Part shown: positions 46,742 through 57,540 of the stretch, in pieces | Position numbering within the stretch: position 1 is the stretch's first letter | Layout: each line of letters begins with the position of its first letter | Assembly: GCA_038373865.1 (NCBI GenBank) | Contig: JAXGGA010001679.1 | Span: 1-64,000 of the forward strand | Direction of reading: 5' to 3' | From: Uloborus plumipes | Taxonomy: Eukaryota > Arthropoda > Arachnida > Araneae > Uloboridae | DNA length: 64,000 nucleotides | Notes under the pieces: model-generated | What the model was told of the DNA's origin: nothing | Databases searched by the model: none | The model's input: the letters and a program-made list of their open reading frames with translations, nothing else | Position numbers and translations under genes: made by a program

Positions 46742-47640
46742 ATAAAAAGAAAAAAAAAAGTTCAAAAATACGAAATCTAACTTTTTATACGGACCTCGAC
46801 TCCTTCCTTATCTTAGAAAGATTTTTTTTTTTTTTCAACAGGATCATCCTTAGTGAGGTTTGGTCTGCCTTTGGAGTTCTTCCGAATCGGGGAGGGGGGG
46901 AAATATGCACATTGGACACTCAATGCAAATTTTGTCGAAAAACAACAAAACCTCTTAAAATTATTGTAGTGCAGCAGAACCAAAATTCCCTCCTCCCCAA
47001 GACGGCGGGGCAATTGACCCCTCTGACCCCTTTAACTGACGGGTCTGCCCTTCGTCGCTCAAAACTTTTAATTCCGGCTCCACCTCATTACTGCCTTGCA
47101 TACAACTCCCATCTAAATGGTAGTAACAGGAATTCGTAACGAAACTGAGGGCCCAGTTGTCAAGAGCCTTCTCCCAACCTTGGTCGTGAACTGGTATATT
47201 CCTCAAAAGGATGGATGCCAACTATTATTAGAATCATCGGGCCTTGACTTCACAGCTCGCATCACCCTCAGCACCCCCCCCCCCCCGGTAAAAGCTAAAC
47301 TTGGGTGCTGCCCAACTTTTTCCCGATGCCCGTCTATATTTGAACGATGAGGTGCTTTTTTTCTCCTCTATTTCATTCGCGTTTAATCTTCAAAAAGAAA
47401 CTTGGCATAGTGTCGCCATTTTTTTTCCTTCTCTGTTTACATTGCTCGAAACGAATAAATTCCAGCAGCGTCCATTCGAGGAATGAATTGCTTCAACTCG
47501 AAACTATCATACATAAAGTTTGTCACATAATTTAAAATTAACGGAACATTTAGGCGAACAGTGATTTGAAATGATAAAAAGAGTTTAAGTAAGCTTCTTT
47601 AATCGATAGCAGGTCAGTTATTTCAAAGTTTTCAGAGAAG
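46742..47640. other. unassigned, GC-richer DNA
   Basis: 46860-47340 is less AT-rich than its surroundings and has overlapping open frames on both strands (46961-47221 minus, 86 codons; 47117-47350 plus, 77 codons), none with a recognisable domain. C runs at 47273-47286. I see no gene that I could defend. Confidence 0.35.
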
Positions 47641-47670
47641 GGGTTTAAAAAGGTTAACATTCAACACATA

Positions 47671-47738
47671 AAGCATGCTGAGAAGCATGAAACTGCAGTC
47701 CATGGATGGACTGAACGAGTTGGTGGTGTATTGCATTA
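47671..47738 (+). repeat. decayed copy of the hammerhead-bearing repeat
   Basis: It reads AGCATGCTGAGAAGCATGAA then ACTGCAGTC, CATGGATGG and GAACGAGTTGGTGGTGTATTGCA. The tail matches the right arm of the palindrome at 40266 (CCGAGTTGGCGGGGTATTGCA). The hammerhead is recognisable: CTGA (core, with TGA lost), GAAA (47689-47692), 2-bp stem III with loop TGCA, cleavage triplet GTC ending at 47700, and stem I CATG/CATG. Stem II and part of the core are deleted, so it should be inactive. Confidence 0.65.
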
Positions 47739-47740
47739 AA

Positions 47741-49143
47741 AACGTGACAAAAACAAAATATCAACGATTTTTCTTATTTTCAGTATGCTTGTAAAGTACA
47801 GGGGGGGGGGGGGAGGCAGTTGATCACCCTATGAAATGATTTGTTCCAGTGTGTGCGTAAATTTGATTATTACTGCAAAATAGCTCGAGATAATTACGAT
47901 TAGGAGATTAAAAATAGTTCCAAGTATAGAAGCAGTTTGAAATAAGTGTAGAAATAATTGATTAGAAGTGCAGAAATAGTTTGAAATAACTTAAAGTGAA
48001 GAAATGGCTTCAAATGATTTCCGATGGATAGTAATTTGAAATATGGAACGAGTGCGAATTTTTTTAAGTGTCTGAAGAGTTTGAAATGATTAGAAGTTTT
48101 GAAATGAAAAGCCTCTTCTTTGCAATGCAATCTTTAATTTGTTAAAAGTGACTGAAAGAATTTATTATTCTCATTATAACTTCCAGAATTTGCACTTCCT
48201 TATCGACAAAATCAATACCACCACGACAGAAAAACTAGTAAATAACCTTAACGGAGTTCTTGAGATATCTTCCCATGTAAAGGGCAACAAATCCCGTTTT
48301 CAGAAAGCTTAACGATCAGAAAAAGATGGGAGATAAAAATAGAAAAAAAAAGGAACCTCTCTCTTCCACCATGTTTACTTTGGGATCATAAAGTTGCCAA
48401 ACTCAAGACACATTATCCCTAAGCCGGCCATGTTTGCCAATTAGTCCTCTGTCCGAACTTAATGACTGTGCCTGGGCACACTGGAAAGCTCTTTTTGCTG
48501 CTGTTATTACTCTGCAGACTCCGCTGACAGGGCCCGAGAATTACGAGCCGGGCTTACCTGTAAATTTTGACTTATTAGAGATTTTAAGCTTCATGAAAAT
48601 TCATGGCGTCGAACGGGAGTTGCTTTCGCCCCGTAGTAGAAGGCGTATAAATTATGCCCCAGCGTTGATGACTGCTGGTGGTACTTGGGAATAGTGTCAC
48701 GTACCACGCACCGGCTTTCGGTTTGGAAAACGATTTCAAGTGCATTATTCTTGTTAATGCCGTTCTTTGACTGCGGTCCGGTTCCCCCCCCCCCCCTCAT
48801 TTGGTTTTTCAGTTGCTGGTATGTTCTTCATTTACTGAGGCCAAAGTTCCCTCACTATGGCTCCATCGTTGTTTTAGTATGTGAAAACGCGTTTTTGATG
48901 CATGTAAATATTTTTCAAGGTCGTAGCCGGTAATTCATTTCGATTAATATTCCATCATTTATCCCTCTCTCTCATTTCAAGATCCTACTTTACGTCATGA
49001 TTTCCCTAAATGTCACGATTTCCATCGTAAAGAAATCCATCTAATGCTCAATCAATTTGCACGAGTGTAATATTTTTGCGTGAATATTTGTGAAGGCTTA
49101 GATCTAAGATCCTAACCGCAGTATTACCAGGATGGCAGGTTAA
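47741..49143. other. unassigned DNA
   Basis: 47890-48130 has a run of diverged GAAATAGTTTGAAAT/GAAGTG words that produce a low-complexity frame on the minus strand. 48400-48720 is GC-richer, with an 86-codon frame (48434-48694) of no recognisable domain. G and C runs near 47800 and 48783. Confidence 0.4.
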
Positions 49144-49582
49144 ACTGTAAAAATTGAATGTTGATTTTGCAGTATAATACAGTTAATTTTATAGCAATAA
49201 ACTGTAAAGATTTCTAATTTTACGGTAATAAACTATAAAATGGCTAACTTTACAGTAGTAAATTGTAAAATTACTAAGTTTACAGTTTATTATCTTGCAT
49301 TTCACAGTTTTAAACTGGAACCTCGGCTGCCAGTATTATACTGTTGCTTCTTCAGAATAATATTGCTAAATTTTAAGGCAATAAACTGAAAAATTTCTAA
49401 CTTTACAGTAATAAACTAAAATTGCTAGTTTTCCAGTCGCAAATTGCAAAATTGCTAAGTTTACAGTAGTAAATTGTAAAATTGCTAAATTTACAGTTTA
49501 TTACCGTGCATTTTACAGTTTTAAATTGAAACCTCGGCTACCAGTATTATACTGTAAAAACAACAGTTCCTTTTTTGCAGTG
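49144..49582. repeat. CACTGTAAAA family, copy G (tandem dimer)
   Basis: Starts AAACTGTAAAAATTGAATG and ends TTTTTTGCAGTG followed by TA. Two ~180-bp units, each with the AACCTCGGCT-CCAGTATTATACTG linker (about 49319 and 49531). Uninterrupted, so a good reference for the family structure. Confidence 0.82.
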
Positions 49583-49834
49583 TATGTTTGCCCCAACAAC
49601 AGTTGCCTTTCTGTAACTAATCTGCTAATACGCACCCAATATTTGCAACGAACATAATAAAGAAGTTTTGAATCAGCAACTGTTTTACAACCAAAAAAAA
49701 AAAAAAATTTACAGGCCTTTTCAAATTATTTCCAGTCTGACTAATTAGATCTCTATTTGTTAAAAATAAAACATGCATTCCATAGAAGAGGTGTCTCGAA
49801 AAGCGGCAGCATAGTAGGAAAAGAAATATTTTAA

Positions 49835-49916
49835 CCCTTTCAAACCCACATTAAAATTAGCTGTATTGCATCTTGTTATACGATGTTGTTCATTAACACT
49901 ACTGGGATTGAAAGGG
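49835..49916. mobile_element. very short piggyBac-like MITE, 82 bp
   Basis: The ends CCCTTTCAAACCCA and TGGGATTGAAAGGG are an inverted repeat with one mismatch. TTAA lies on both sides (49831-49834, 49917-49920), the piggyBac target. The element is little more than its two ends. Confidence 0.8.
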
Positions 49917-51081
49917 TTAACTTGTTCATTCAGATCAAAGTTGCATTTTGAGAAATTTGCACTTATTTATTTTATTTTCTTTTTGACAATTTTAATTTTA
50001 TTTTCGAGGTATATGTTTTTACTCCTTGTTATTAAAATTGTCTAAAGAGAATCAGTAAAATGTAAATATACAGTCCTGGACAAAAATATAGGATCAGGAA
50101 AGAAACTGCAGAAATATTGAAGTACAAGAGTGTAGGTGGTTGTTTAATAAAAATGTCTGAAAACAAAGATCGTATTTAATATAAGTAACGGAAAAATACA
50201 TGGAACAATCAAATGTTATAGCCTTAAGAACATGTCTTTGCGTTGAACATTAAGAAGGTGCAGAGTAAAATTATGAGGCCAGCCTAATTATGAAACTAAA
50301 ATTAATAGCAAGCATAATTGCTATGACTTTAAGTAATCCTGAAATTGTAGGCTCAAAGTCCTTAAAACGTCTTTTTCAACATTTTCATGAAAATATTGTA
50401 TGGATTTCTTCAGTTCAACCTTATTCTTGTTACAAACTCCGTTTGCTTAAATATCAATCACTAAAGTATTTCATAAGTTCTCATTTCATTTCAAGAACAG
50501 AGCTTTAGCAAACCAGCTTTGTGTAACGTAAGTTACTGTTTTATTTTTGGCGGCTAAATTTTGTAAAATTTAAATGCATCAAAGATTTTTGAATTTTAAT
50601 TTCGCTTTTGATTGCCATTTTCATAAATCACTTTTGTACAAGGTTTATATTCCATTATTTGTTTGCACAGAGGTGCTAAATGCCAAAGAATTGGTCAAAA
50701 TGTAAAGTAAGTTACCATGGAATGTCCCTATTACAAAAAAGCAATCGCAAACTTTGTACTGCAAAATGAGTAAAATAGGACAACGTTTAAAAAAAGTACA
50801 AATGTATACATTTAAAAGAGCTAAAAATTTAGCAAACAGCTGTTTCTAGGTTGTGAAACGCAAGTCCCATCACCAGTGCATAAAAATAGTAGACAAGTTC
50901 ACATGACCAAGATAGTCAAGTGAACAGGGAAATGAGAGACGAACAGGAATAAATAAGACCCAAGAAGTGGGAACCTACTCCGTCAGAGGAACAACAGTGA
51001 CATCTATGTATAGGAAAACGTCATAGACAAATGGGTTTTTGAAGGAGATTTCTGAACACGAGGGAAAGAGGTGTGCTCGAC

Positions 51082-51131
51082 AATTTTTTAACAGGGGTCC
51101 TCGTAGGCAATAGGTAGCGCGTTCGAGTCCC
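51082..51131 (+). repeat. tRNA-derived fragment with anticodon arm missing
   Basis: TCGTAGGCAATAGGTAGCGC resembles a tRNA D-arm and is followed directly by GTTCGAGTCCCGCC, a good T-arm/B-box. The anticodon arm and variable loop are absent, so this is a deleted tRNA or SINE head and not a working tRNA. Confidence 0.5.
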
Positions 51132-51404
51132 GCCTTTTTCATGAATATTATTCCCGGGATGTTATTGCCCATGGAGTTCCGCCTTGCCCATGGATAACAT
51201 CCATCCCATGGATGCATATATTTCAACCTCTATGTGCCGTAAATCTGTCCCGTGCTTGTGATTAGGCAAGGCACATAGTACGCAGTCTCCCATGTATGTC
51301 GAAGCTGATGGCTTCCATATATATGTAAAAAAAATCATTAACAACAAAATTAGATACTAGTTACGGATTCCGGGCTGTTGTGCCGTGGTCTGGATGGCTT
51401 TAAT

Positions 51405-51446
51405 CCATACGTTTCGATCGCAACTGCGGCGATCATCTTCAGTGGG
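51405..51446 (-). ncRNA. hammerhead-like fold of a dispersed repeat
   Basis: The minus strand reads CACTGAAGAT, then GATCGC-loop-GCGATC (a perfect 6-bp stem with a 7-base loop), then GAAACGTATGG. CTGA...stem...GAAAC is the hammerhead layout, but the first core strand has CTGAAGAT where CTGATGA is expected, and no clean stem III/NUH site follows. The surrounding GGGCTGTTGTGCCGTGGTCT is a familiar dispersed-repeat sequence in invertebrates. I treat it as a relative, not an active ribozyme. Confidence 0.35.
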
Positions 51447-52188
51447 TGTCGTTGATTTATTTGGCGACTGATGCGAAAAATTTTTTTTTCGCATTTTTTT
51501 TTGTCCTTAACCTCTTCAGTCGGAATTATGAAATAGTTAATCAAATATGTTTTTATTTGGTACACAAAGTACTATGGCTAAGAGCATCTCACAAACAAAA
51601 TTTCAAGCTTGTGAGTAAAAAATTAAAAGAGTTATGACGTGTCCAATTTTCCAGATACATATTTTGAAATTAATATTTCAGCAAAAAAAAAAAAAAAAAT
51701 ATGAAACATCACACAAACTTTATCGTAAAATATTCTCCAAACAATAACAAAACATAATATAAGCATTTGAAACGATAAATAAAAAATTATATATTTTTTA
51801 AAAAATCAGAAAAAAAGTTCGCCTTCGCGACAAAAATCTATCGTTGGCAAAATGAGTCAAATCCCATCTTCCAATCCATATTTTGGAATGTTGCCAATTC
51901 CAAAACTAGAAGTTTTTGCACAGATGATTGTACAGAATGTCAAGAGTAAACTAAAAAAAAAGTAATTTAATCAATTATTAAATGATTAGCAGCGGTTAAA
52001 AGCTGATGTCCGGTATACCGGACACCAGGTCTGAATTGGGCAAAGACGTGTTGATACAGCAATAATACTTAATTGTCCAAGGTATGAGCCTTATTTTCAG
52101 ATATTTTCATTCCACAAGTATCTGCATTGTTTTACTTCATTATTTCTACTGTTTTTTTCCTGGCTCTGTATTTTTGTCCAGGACTGTA

Positions 52189-53077
52189 ATCAAATTTTGG
52201 TAGTGCAGCGGTAGATTTTCTCTTGACAAAAGCTACGCCTAAAAAGCATGGAAAGTGACTTGTTGAAACATATTTTACTAGTGTTTTATCATATGCGTGA
52301 TTTTTCTCAAGTAATGGCTTTTATTGTAACATAAATGATTATCAGACCTTGGATGGTAGAAGTATAGTTTCTTCTCTTTTTTTTAAAATTAATATTAATA
52401 GTTCTTTTTAAAAATCAGCATATAGAATGATTTCAATTCAATGCCTTTTTTTGATTAACAGATCAAAAGAAACTTCTTTGTAAGTCAATTATAATCTTAA
52501 AGCTTTGTCCATGATGATAGAGTAGTAATTTAACTACTACACCAACGAAGTCATCTGCGATTCCATGTAGAATATTTTGTGCCTTATATTCTATTTGAGT
52601 GATGAATAATGTCAAGTGATGTAGAATTAAGGCAACGATAAACACTTGCATGTATTACTTAAATATGTTATTGTTATGACTTACTGAAATATATGAATTT
52701 ATATTAAATATATTTGTGTGTAATTGCTTTTTCTATATCAGTACATCACATGTTTGTTTTGTACAACTTACCTTTGTCCAGGTACAGTCAGTGATCTCTA
52801 TAGAATGAATATTCATAGGCTAATAGCAAAAAACCTTTAAATCATATTTCATTTTACTCATTTGAAAACCTAGATTACAAATTTAAAAACCGTAGTTTTG
52901 CGGATTCAAATTTTTTGTATAGTGGTAACAATACATAGACATGAAATTAAGTTATTTCTTTAATTGTAAGAAAAATGTTGTAATTACTTTGTGTAAAGAA
53001 ATACTTAGGGGAAAAAACATGTTATAAAAATATTTTTAGAACACTAAGACAAAGGTTGCGACTTTGGGTAAAGAATT
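52189..53077. other. unassigned AT-rich DNA
   Basis: No gene or bounded repeat recognised; one 62-codon minus frame (52463-52651) without a recognisable domain. Confidence 0.4.
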
Positions 53078-53952
53078 AGGGGAATGTGGGGCAAAGTGAA
53101 ATACTTAAAGTAACTTACCTATCTCAAAATGAACAAATTGGAGAATTGTTCTGAACATTATTGTACATAAAGAAAGAATAATGTATTTTGTAACACAACT
53201 TACGTTGAAGTATTATTTTTCAGTTTTGACAGTTAGTTTGTACTTTCAAAAACAGATTTTAAAAAATTTACTTCAAAAAACCATGATGTAAAAAGAAAAG
53301 TAAAATATATTTCCAATAACAAAAATTCTATTCAATGATTAACAGTAATTTTCATCAAATGAATGCATAAATAAACAAGAATAAATGAATTATTAATGAA
53401 AAATGAGCGGAATAAATAAATAAATAAGTTAATATATGCGAAAAAAATGAGTGGATAAGATAAAGAATGAATAAGAAAATAAGTGAATGAATAAAAAAAA
53501 ATAAGTGAGGAATTCAGAAAAAGAATGTAAATGCAGAATTAAATAAAGAAATACGTACGTGATTTAATAAATGAGTGAATAAGTAAACAAAATGAAGTAC
53601 TTCATTTTGCCCCACATGCACTTAAGAAATTGAATTGAAGATTTAAAATCAAAACCTGCCTAATATGAACTAAATAAGTACGCATATGATATCAGTAGAA
53701 CTCAATTAAGTCTTAAAATGATAATTATAAATTCTTTATCATTTTTATTAAAAATAAATATTTTTGAAAAATCACGAATAATACAATAATTATCAAATTT
53801 TGAGAATTAATTGCATAATTTTTTTCGTTGATGTTCAGAACAATTTAATTTTTAATAGAAATCAACCCTATGTTCAGGAACTCGAACATTGCTTGACATG
53901 TGGCTGAGCAAACTGAAAATATTGTACCATTTCACTTTGTCCCACATTCTTC
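53078..53952. mobile_element. MITE-like element, GTGGGGCAAAGTGAAAT ends
   Basis: The left end GGGGAATGTGGGGCAAAGTG and right end CACTTTGTCCCACATTCTTC are inverted repeats. A third inverted copy of the same motif (ACTTCATTTTGCCCCACAT) lies inside at 53602-53620, next to a small palindrome AATGAAGTACTTCATT. 53360-53590 is a degenerate AATAAATAAGTGAATG simple repeat. Target duplication not resolved. Confidence 0.55.
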
Positions 53953-54272
53953 TATTTGGGGGAGAAAGTGCTATGAAAATGATTCAGTAATCAAAGTCAT
54001 TGTATTTTAATTTGTGGTGAAAAAACACTAATTGATTGACGTTTTCTGGAGATAAATGCTTCTTCGATTGCTATGAATCTGTCGTGTATCAGAAATTTTT
54101 TTTTTCACTACACTAGAAAATAATGAATATTTTGTTTTAATTGAACAGACCTTTGTCTTAATATTCTTAAAATTAATGTGTGTTATTTCTTAAAAATGAG
54201 AAAAATAAGGTAAATATAGAAAATATTTTTTTTTAATATTATTAAATGGATTTTTACAGCAAACAAAAAGTA

Positions 54273-54516
54273 TTGGGCCATTTCAGGAAAAAGCCGCCAT
54301 CTTGAAAAGCACGTGACGCTCATCATCTATTTCATTAAAAAGTAGTGATTTTAAAGCGTAATGATCGAAATTTTGTTGTTTGAGAAATCACAAACCTATG
54401 TGTGACTTTTTAGGCAAAAAACTTGTTTATTACCGTTTAAAATAATTACTTTTTAATAAAATATCCCGCATCACGTGCGGGACAAAATGGCGGCGTTTTC
54501 GTGGAGTGGCCCAATG
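54273..54516. mobile_element. MITE, ~244 bp, with GCCGCCAT in both TIRs
   Basis: The left end TTGGGCCATTTCAGGAAAAA then GCCGCCATCTTG pairs with the right end CAAAATGGCGGCGTTTTCGT then GGAGTGGCCCAA. TA precedes the left end, and TGTA follows the right end, so the left terminus may have lost two bases. Each arm also has a CACGTG (about 54310 and 54473). No coding capacity. Confidence 0.75.
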
Positions 54517-55748
54517 TATAATTGGCAGACTAGAGCTATACTATACCCTGTGTAACGAGAGAAGGCGGCTCAAAGTAAAAGTAATTTCCCACTCTCCCTA
54601 CTTTTCCCCTGATGGTTGTCATAGTTACGGTGCTATGGACTTTTTCCCCACTTAGCTTTTGCAACAGTGTTTAAATGCAAACGGTTAAAATTGCTGTGTG
54701 CGTAAACAAGGACTCTATTGAAAAATCAACGTTAATAAAGCACAACTTTTTCTTAGAAATTTTTGCTGTTTTTATGTATGACTCGATTTGTTAGAAACCG
54801 TTGAGAAATATCCGAGTCATGATTTTATATATAACAGCGCAAGCCTCATTCGATAAACATAAGATAAATGAATGCCTCAATAGCAGTGCATAAAAAAAAG
54901 AGTGGAGCTGTTTTCTTTCGTACGGTTTCCATGGAGACGGGGCAAAATTTCTAAACTTGATGCGCCTATTTTAAAGTAACCGAGTATAGATTTGATATAA
55001 TTCGTTTTAATTTCATCTTGATTAATCAAACCTTGCATTTAATTTTCTTTTTAAAAATAACTGTTTCATAAAATTTTTGTCGTAAACAAAATCTTGTAAC
55101 TGTTCCAGAATTACATTTCATTTGAAATTTTCTTTAAAATCTTTCATCAGAGGTTTGTATTGCTATTCCAACGTGTATTACGTGTATGTCAGTGGTTATT
55201 TTTTAAACATAATTGGTACTCTGCTGAATACTGCTAAGGCAGAGTATTTGCTACTCTGCTAAAATACATCTCTAGTAGAGTTGTAGCATTGAATTTCGAA
55301 AAATACCCTTTATTTTAAAATGGTCAATTTCAGTATCATGGTAACGTGTTACAAATAAAGAATCTTACGTTTATCTTACATAAAAATAGATACAATTTTG
55401 CTTAAAATATCATTACAACTTACAATTTATTCAAATGATTGTCTATTTTAGTTGGTCTCTTTGGTAACTGATAATTTTATCGAAATTGAAATTGAGAAGT
55501 CTAATAATTGAAACGTTGCCAGACAGTTTTTAGTTTTTGTCTGTAAGTGCAAAGGAGATTTACTGAACACATAAAATGGGGGAGTTTCCGAAATTTCAAA
55601 AGTATTTTTTTCTGAAAGAGCATGCTTCAAAACAGAGGAATTGACCATTTTTTTTTATTTTTTGACACAGTTATGTATTTTTTATGAATTATTTTAACCG
55701 GTGCGCAGATGCTATTCCGAAAAAAAAAAAAAAAAAAACATCTGCGCA
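54517..55748. other. unassigned DNA
   Basis: No gene is supported. An inverted pair GCGCAGATG / CATCTGCGC flanks a poly-A run at 55704-55747, directly before the next element. Confidence 0.4.
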
Positions 55749-55902
55749 TGACGTCGGTGGTGCACGTAAGCGTGAAATCTAAATGGTTGTAGTGAAATGA
55801 CGAAGGTCGTGACGTCACCGATTCCTGCGATTGGACAACTCAAGTCAAGCAAAATGGTGTTATTATTGGAAAGAGAGCTGTTAGGTGCACCACTGACGTC
55901 AC
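55749..55902. repeat. ~154-bp inverted element with three TGACGTC sites
   Basis: TGACGTCGGTGGTGCAC at the left and GTGCACCACTGACGTCA at the right are inverted copies. A third, perfect TGACGTCA palindrome lies inside at 55810-55817. TGACGTCA is the CRE/ATF binding site. Whether it is a MITE or a regulatory element is open; no target duplication was identified. Confidence 0.55.
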
Positions 55903-56296
55903 AAAAACCACGCCCCGTTTTCAAGGTAGGGTATTTAAAAAAAATAGTAAAAAATAAACTGTTGGGAAAATTAAAGTATTTTCCGGGCCCGTGTTATTTT
56001 TTTATATCATTCTATGAATTTCAGTAACAACAAGAAGTTCTGTCAAGAACTAAACGAGCCTACTTTCCCGTACATCGACATCGGCATTATAGCATCTGAT
56101 CATTATTCTCTTGATTATCTGAGACTGAAAATTATGTCAAACATACCTTTTTAGCACTTAAAGCAAAATATACTCCTCTCATCAGATGAAATAGACACGT
56201 AAAAAATAAATAAAAGAATAAATAAAGTTTTGTCGCACCTTTTAAAGAATGTAACTATTACAGTTCTTCCGTAGAAAAAATCCTCAATCGTTTTCA
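55903..56296. other. unassigned DNA
   Basis: No gene or repeat recognised. The 76-codon frame at 55797-56027 begins in the preceding element and has no recognisable domain. Confidence 0.4.
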
Positions 56297-56474
<178 letters not shown>

Positions 56475-56932
56475 AAGTACAAATAGCATCAAAACACATT
56501 TTATCAAAGAAAAAAAAACTCGGTCGTTAATAAAATGTCTCGAATTTCACTTTTATCTGTTGCCAGTTGTTAAATATAAATAAAGAATAAAATGCCCTCG
56601 TGAATAAAAAATTTTTGTTACAAAAAAAATCGTCTGCAAAAAAAAAAAAAAAAAGAAAAAAAATAACAATCATAAATAAAATAAAACAAAGGAATAAATA
56701 AACAAAAAATCGTCTGCACAGTCAGTCATTTTTTTTCTGAGCCTGCATTTCCGCCATGTTTGCGGAGTCGGAGTCAGAGTCCTCACAGAAGATTATTCAG
56801 AAAAGTGCTTTACAAACATTATTTATCAAAACCATTTTCTTACAAAGTTAGTTTGAAGGAAATCCGACTTTAAGTTCAGGATCAACATTCAACTTAAATT
56901 CCCCGTAGGCGCTAATGTTATTTTTTTTTTCC
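56475..56932. other. unassigned AT-rich DNA
   Basis: Poly-A runs at about 56638-56661. No gene or bounded repeat. Confidence 0.4.
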
Positions 56933-57540
56933 TGAACGGTTCAATATTGAACGAAAATTGGTTCAAATCAAAAAGCGAAGTATGGGAATGAGCCTTTCCG
57001 AGATCTTTCAAACAAAAAAAAAGTTTATTCCATTCGGACGGTTCACTCAAAAGATATTAGGTGGGGAAAGGTTGCTTGAACGGTTCAATATTGAACGAAA
57101 AAATGTTCAAATTGAAAATTTAAATACGGTAATGAAGTATCCTTGCTGAGATCCTTCGAAAAAAAAAAAAAAAAAAAAGTTTATTTAAATCGGACTGTTC
57201 ACTCAAAAGTTATTAGGGGTGACAGCTTGCTTGAACGGTTCAATGTTGAACGAAAAAATGTTCAAATTGAAAATTTATATACGGTAATGAAGTATCCTCT
57301 TTCGAACAAACAAAAGTTTGTTCAAATCGGACTGTTCACTCAAAAGTTAGCATCGCGGGACAGGTTGTTTGAACGGTTCAAAGTTGAACCAAAAATTGTT
57401 CAAATCGAAAAATCAAATATGGGAATGAGCTGTACTTGCCGAGATCTTTCCAACAAAAAAAAAGTTTGTCAAAATCGGAATGTTCATTCAAAAGTTATTA
57501 GGGGGGGGGGGGACAGACAGACCGACCGACCGACACTAAT
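56933..57540. repeat. four-unit tandem repeat, period 138-155 bp
   Basis: TGAACGGTTCAA occurs at 56933, 57077, 57232 and 57370, giving steps of 144, 155 and 138 bp; length differences come from poly-A tracts. Each unit carries GTTCAATATTGAAC or a variant (a perfect palindrome in two units), CCGAGATC, and GTTCACTCAAAAG. The array ends in a G run and CAGACAGACCGACCGACCGA, a simple-repeat tail common at ends of such arthropod repeats. The 143-codon frame 57143-57574 follows the repeat and is not a gene. Confidence 0.8.

Larger units (their letters stand above)
50071..52186. mobile_element. Tc1/mariner-type composite, 2.1 kb, long TIRs
   Basis: The left end CAGTCCTGGACAAAAATATA and right end TATTTTTGTCCAGGACTG are inverted repeats that continue, with mismatches, for about 110-120 bp (AATAAAAATGTCTGAAAACAAAG against AATGAAAATATCTGAAAATAAGG). 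TA lies on both sides (50069-50070, 52187-52188). No transposase motif appears in any frame inside. The centre contains unrelated material: a tRNA-derived stretch (51085-51130), a hairpin (51160-51210) and a hammerhead-like fold (51411-51444), so other elements have inserted here. Confidence 0.8.

Noticed and set aside
56170..56185. A second CTGATGAGAG hammerhead core word on the minus strand
   Set aside because: No GAAA strand or stem II follows at a suitable distance.
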